Shown here: positions 61,429 through 64,000 of the stretch, piece by piece
How positions within the stretch are numbered: the first letter of the stretch is position 1
How the letters are laid out: each line of letters starts with the position of its first letter
NCBI RefSeq assembly: GCF_001544495.1
Contig: NZ_FCNZ02000018.1
Coordinates: forward strand, 1-64,000
DNA: 64,000 bases
DNA from: Caballeronia telluris
GTDB taxonomy: Bacteria > Pseudomonadota > Gammaproteobacteria > Burkholderiales > Burkholderiaceae
Direction: 5' to 3'
Position numbers and translations under genes: made by a program
Notes under the pieces: generated by a model
What the model was told of the DNA's origin: nothing
The model's input: only the letters and a program-made list of their open reading frames with translations
Database searches by the model: none

Positions 61429-62841
61429 ATGGCGCTGGCAACCCGCTGTCCACACTGCGACACCGTTTTCCGACTCGATCCGCATCTGCTCGCGCCTCAC
61501 GACGGCCGCGTGCGCTGCGGCTATTGCCAGGAAGTCTTCGACGCCGCGCATCATCAGTTCGAACTCGCGCCTGACGAGCCGGCGACGCCGGCCGAAGTCG
61601 GACACGCGAGCGCAGGCGACGAAGTCGCTTCGGCTTCTGCTCCTGTTCCTGCTGCCGCGTCCGCCGGCTTGTTCGCGGACGTGCATCGCGAAGACGACAC
61701 GCGTTCGCCCGTAGCCGAAACACCCTTGACGAGCGGCTCGCACGCCGGTGAAGCCATCACGGCCGATACGCCTGCGGAAGCTCCCGCCGCCGATACTCCG
61801 CGCGAAGCCGCGCTCGAAACCTTCAGCAAACCGCATACGAAGTCGTTCGTCGCAGACGATGCCGCTTCGGGCGAAGAGACGGTCTTCGCGCCGTTCGCCG
61901 ACGATCTCGCTCGCCGCGAAACGGGCGCGGAACCCGCGGCTCGGCATGAACGCGAAGCGAAACCGGCGCCTTCGACGCGCGATCGCGTGGAACCGTCGCT
62001 CGATGAGCGGCCCGAACCATTCGTCGCGCCGCCCGACGAGACAAGCGGAAAGCGCTTTGTCCGCGCGCGCACGGGACCGTTGGTCGAGCCTCCCGACGAA
62101 GCGCGGACGCAAACGCCGGCCGGCGCGCCTCTCGACGCCGGCGCGGAACGCTTCGCCGAGCGCCGCGAAGAACCCTTCGTCGACCCATCGCGGCGCGGCG
62201 CGCACGAAACCGAACGCCCTGCGCCAGGTCACGCATGGCCGTCCGATCCCGAACCGCGCTTCAACGCGCCGCCTGCGGGCGCCGACGGATTCTCCGCGCG
62301 CAACAACGGCGAGGCCGCGCCCTATCCCGGCATGCGCGAGACGGTCCCGCCGTGGCGCTCACCGAAGTTCTGGAGGGTGAGCGGACGCGTGGCCGCCGTC
62401 GTGCTCGCCATCACGCTGGTGCTGCAACTGGCATGGTGGCAACGCGAAACTGTGATCGTCTACTTTCCGCACGCGCAGTCGATCTATGCCACGGCTTGCG
62501 AGCAGATCGGCTGCATCGTGACGCCGCCCCGCGACATCGACGGATTGCAGATCGAGAACTCCGGCTTGAGGCAAGTCGACGGACCGCACAAGCTCGAACT
62601 GAAGCTGTCGCTGCGCAACCGGTACGACGTCGCGCTCGCCTATCCGGCGCTCGAACTCACCTTGCTCGACGAGAAGAACAACATCGCGATTCGCCGCGTG
62701 CTCTGGCCGCAGGATTACGCGCGCCCGGGTACGATATTCGCCACGGGCCTGGCCGCCCGCAGTTCGCAGCCGGTGATCGTGCGGCTCGATACCGGCGACG
62801 CGGTCGCCGCGAACTATCGCGTGCAGGTTTTTTATCCGTGA
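61429..62841 (+). CDS. zinc-ribbon membrane protein of the DUF3426 family
   Basis: It is 470 residues long. An N-terminal MJ0042-type zinc ribbon has CPHC (7-10) and CGYC (30-33). A long low-complexity linker rich in Ala, Pro, Glu and Arg runs from about 45 to 310. One membrane helix at about 318-336 is followed by the periplasmic DUF3426 domain (GLRQVDGPHKLELKLSLRN). Function is unknown. It follows prmA by 56 bases and precedes tpx, as in relatives. Confidence 0.88.
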   Translation: MALATRCPHCDTVFRLDPHLLAPHDGRVRCGYCQEVFDAAHHQFELAPDEPATPAEVGHASAGDEVASASAPVPAAASAGLFADVHREDDTRSPVAETPLTSGSHAGEAITADTPAEAPAADTPREAALETFSKPHTKSFVADDAASGEETVFAPFADDLARRETGAEPAARHEREAKPAPSTRDRVEPSLDERPEPFVAPPDETSGKRFVRARTGPLVEPPDEARTQTPAGAPLDAGAERFAERREEPFVDPSRRGAHETERPAPGHAWPSDPEPRFNAPPAGADGFSARNNGEAAPYPGMRETVPPWRSPKFWRVSGRVAAVVLAITLVLQLAWWQRETVIVYFPHAQSIYATACEQIGCIVTPPRDIDGLQIENSGLRQVDGPHKLELKLSLRNRYDVALAYPALELTLLDEKNNIAIRRVLWPQDYARPGTIFATGLAARSSQPVIVRLDTGDAVAANYRVQVFYP

Positions 62842-62935
62842 TGCCCAGCAGCAGGACGCCCCGCTTTTCCCTGACGCGCGCCCGCGCCGGACGCGCGCTT
62901 TCCTCTGAACATCTGATGCAATCCAGGAGCGCAAC

Positions 62936-63436
62936 ATGAGTCAAGTTACCCTCGGCGGCAACCCGATCGACGTGGCCGGCAGCTTCCCGTCGGCAGGACA
63001 GCAGGCCCCCGATTTCACGCTCGTCGGCGCGGACCTCGGCGACGTCAAACTCGCGAACTTCGCGGGCAAGCGCAAAGTCTTGAACATCGTCCCGAGTCTC
63101 GATACGCCCACCTGCGCCACCTCCACGCGCAAGTTCAACGAAGCGGCCGGCAAGCTCGACAACACGGCCGTCGTCGTCGTCTCGGGCGACCTGCCCTTCG
63201 CGGCCAAGCGCTTTTGCGTGACCGAAGGGCTGCAGAACGTCGTCACCGCATCGACGTTCCGGGGCACGGAATTCGCACAGGCTTATGGCGTCGACGTCAC
63301 GAGCGGACCGCTCAAGGGCCTGACGGCGCGCGCGGTCGTCGTGATCGATGCGAACGACAAGGTCGTGTATTCCGAACTCGTGTCCGAAATCAAGAACGAG
63401 CCGAATTACGACGCGGCGCTCGCAGCGCTGAAGTAA
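62936..63436 (+). CDS. tpx: thiol peroxidase (Tpx, atypical 2-Cys peroxiredoxin)
   Basis: It reduces peroxides, using thioredoxin. It has 166 residues. Peroxidatic Cys60 lies in PSLDTPTCATSTRKF and resolving Cys94 in KRFCVTEG, the standard pair. It lies 94 bases after the DUF3426 gene. Confidence 0.95.
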   Translation: MSQVTLGGNPIDVAGSFPSAGQQAPDFTLVGADLGDVKLANFAGKRKVLNIVPSLDTPTCATSTRKFNEAAGKLDNTAVVVVSGDLPFAAKRFCVTEGLQNVVTASTFRGTEFAQAYGVDVTSGPLKGLTARAVVVIDANDKVVYSELVSEIKNEPNYDAALAALK

Positions 63437-63544
63437 AAACAATGTTCGCGCGGACCGTTCGCGGTCCGCGCATTCGTGAGGCTGCGCGTGCAGTCTGACG
63501 AATGCGTCTTTCCCTTCACCGATTCGTTTCAAAGGACGTTCGCC

Positions 63545-64000
63545 TTGGCTACGCTTATCTGCGGCTCGCTCGCCTACGACAACATCATGACCTTCCAGGG
63601 CCGCTTCGGCGACCACATCCTGCCGGACCAGGTGCACATGCTGAACATCAGCTTCCTGGTGCCGACGATGCGCCGCAACTTCGGCGGCTGCGCGGGCAAC
63701 ATCGCGTACGCGCTGAAGCTGCTCGGCGGCGACGCGAAGATCATGGCGACGCTCGGCGAAGCCGACGCGCAGCTCTACCTCGACCGGCTCGACGCGCTCG
63801 GCCTCTCGAAGGACTACGTGCGCGTGCTGCCCGATCAGCACTCGGCGCAATGCTTCATCACGACCGATCTCGCGAATAATCAGATCACCGCGTTCCACCC
63901 GGGCGCGATGATGGAATCGCACCAGAATCGCGCCGACGAGGCACGCGGGATCACGCTCGGCATCGTCGCGCCCGACGGCGCCGACGGCATGCGTCAGCAC
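63545..64000 (+). CDS. PfkB-family carbohydrate/adenosine kinase, partial, TTG start
   Basis: The first 152 codons are in the window. Reading starts at TTG (63545), seven or eight bases after AAAGGA, and gives ATLICGSLAYDNIMTF, the typical adenosine kinase-like start. The NFGGCAGNIAYALKLLGG segment is the PfkB substrate loop. An ATG at 63502 lies in another frame and leads only to an Arg-rich shadow. The frame runs off the window end. Confidence 0.85.
   Translation, partial: MATLICGSLAYDNIMTFQGRFGDHILPDQVHMLNISFLVPTMRRNFGGCAGNIAYALKLLGGDAKIMATLGEADAQLYLDRLDALGLSKDYVRVLPDQHSAQCFITTDLANNQITAFHPGAMMESHQNRADEARGITLGIVAPDGADGMRQH

Noticed and set aside
63502..63879. Plus-strand 125-residue frame near the end of the window
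   Set aside because: It is an Arg-rich shadow of the PfkB kinase, which uses TTG at 63545.
1..64000. tRNA or rRNA genes, prophage, integrated plasmid
   Set aside because: No cloverleaf, rRNA segment, integrase or phage structural gene was recognised in any gap or frame.

Overview
The window is about 64 kb of high-GC (low to mid 60s percent by eye) betaproteobacterial chromosome. It is best read as Burkholderia sensu lato (Paraburkholderia, Caballeronia or Burkholderia). The protein signatures and gene order (leuS-lptE-holA, fur next to bamE and dapB, accB-accC-prmA-DUF3426-tpx, thiL-pgpA-cinA) fit that group. No rRNA, tRNA, CRISPR array or complete insertion sequence was seen. Most of the window is conserved housekeeping; the accessory material is at the left end and in a few small islands.

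Layout. (1) 1-4.2 kb: a trimeric autotransporter adhesin (ESPR signal, YadA/Hia-type head and stalk repeats) on the minus strand. It is broken twice: one extra base near 2643-2667 shifts the frame, and the reading frame leaves the repeat pattern near position 76 and stops at 51 with no membrane anchor. (2) 4.7-10.6 kb: a three-gene type I secretion system (ABC exporter, HlyD adaptor, TolC-like channel with a roughly 300-residue extension) with no substrate gene in view. (3) 11.1-20.5 kb, minus strand: hemJ, proA, holA, lptE, leuS, exbD, exbB, dapB, bamE, then divergent fur. (4) 21.1-25 kb: an allantoin-degradation and dicarboxylate-uptake operon (dctA-alc-allA) facing a FadR-type GntR regulator, with a strong promoter and matching palindromic operators. 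(5) 25-28.2 kb: gapA and tktA. (6) 28.5-31.3 kb: a VOC protein, rsmE, a barnase-like lipoprotein RNase with its barstar, and an intergenic region that looks like a small-RNA gene. (7) 31.4-40.3 kb: maeB, thiL-pgpA-pncC, a SWIM/SNF2 helicase and pyrF. (8) 40.4-50.4 kb: an oxidative galactose/arabinose cluster on the minus strand (IclR regulator, dgoK, dgoA, SDR, AraFGH-type ABC transporter, SDR sugar dehydrogenase, SMP-30 lactonase, aldose epimerase). (9) 50.8-56.6 kb: mtgA, aroE, an RNB exoribonuclease, a YqiA-type esterase and mpl. (10) 56.8-64 kb, plus strand: a nucleotidyltransferase-like protein, a TlpA-type thioredoxin, accB, accC, prmA, a DUF3426 zinc-ribbon protein, tpx, and the start of a PfkB kinase that uses a TTG start codon.

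How the parts work together. The sugar cluster imports a sugar through AraFGH, oxidises it to a lactone, hydrolyses the lactone, and feeds 2-keto-3-deoxygalactonate to DgoK and DgoA; the dehydratase step is not in the window. The dctA-alc-allA operon salvages ureide nitrogen and imports dicarboxylates, probably under the adjacent GntR protein. The least explained pieces are the decayed adhesin end, the lipoprotein RNase with its barstar, and the candidate small RNA with an AT-rich operator-like repeat at about 31.1 kb.
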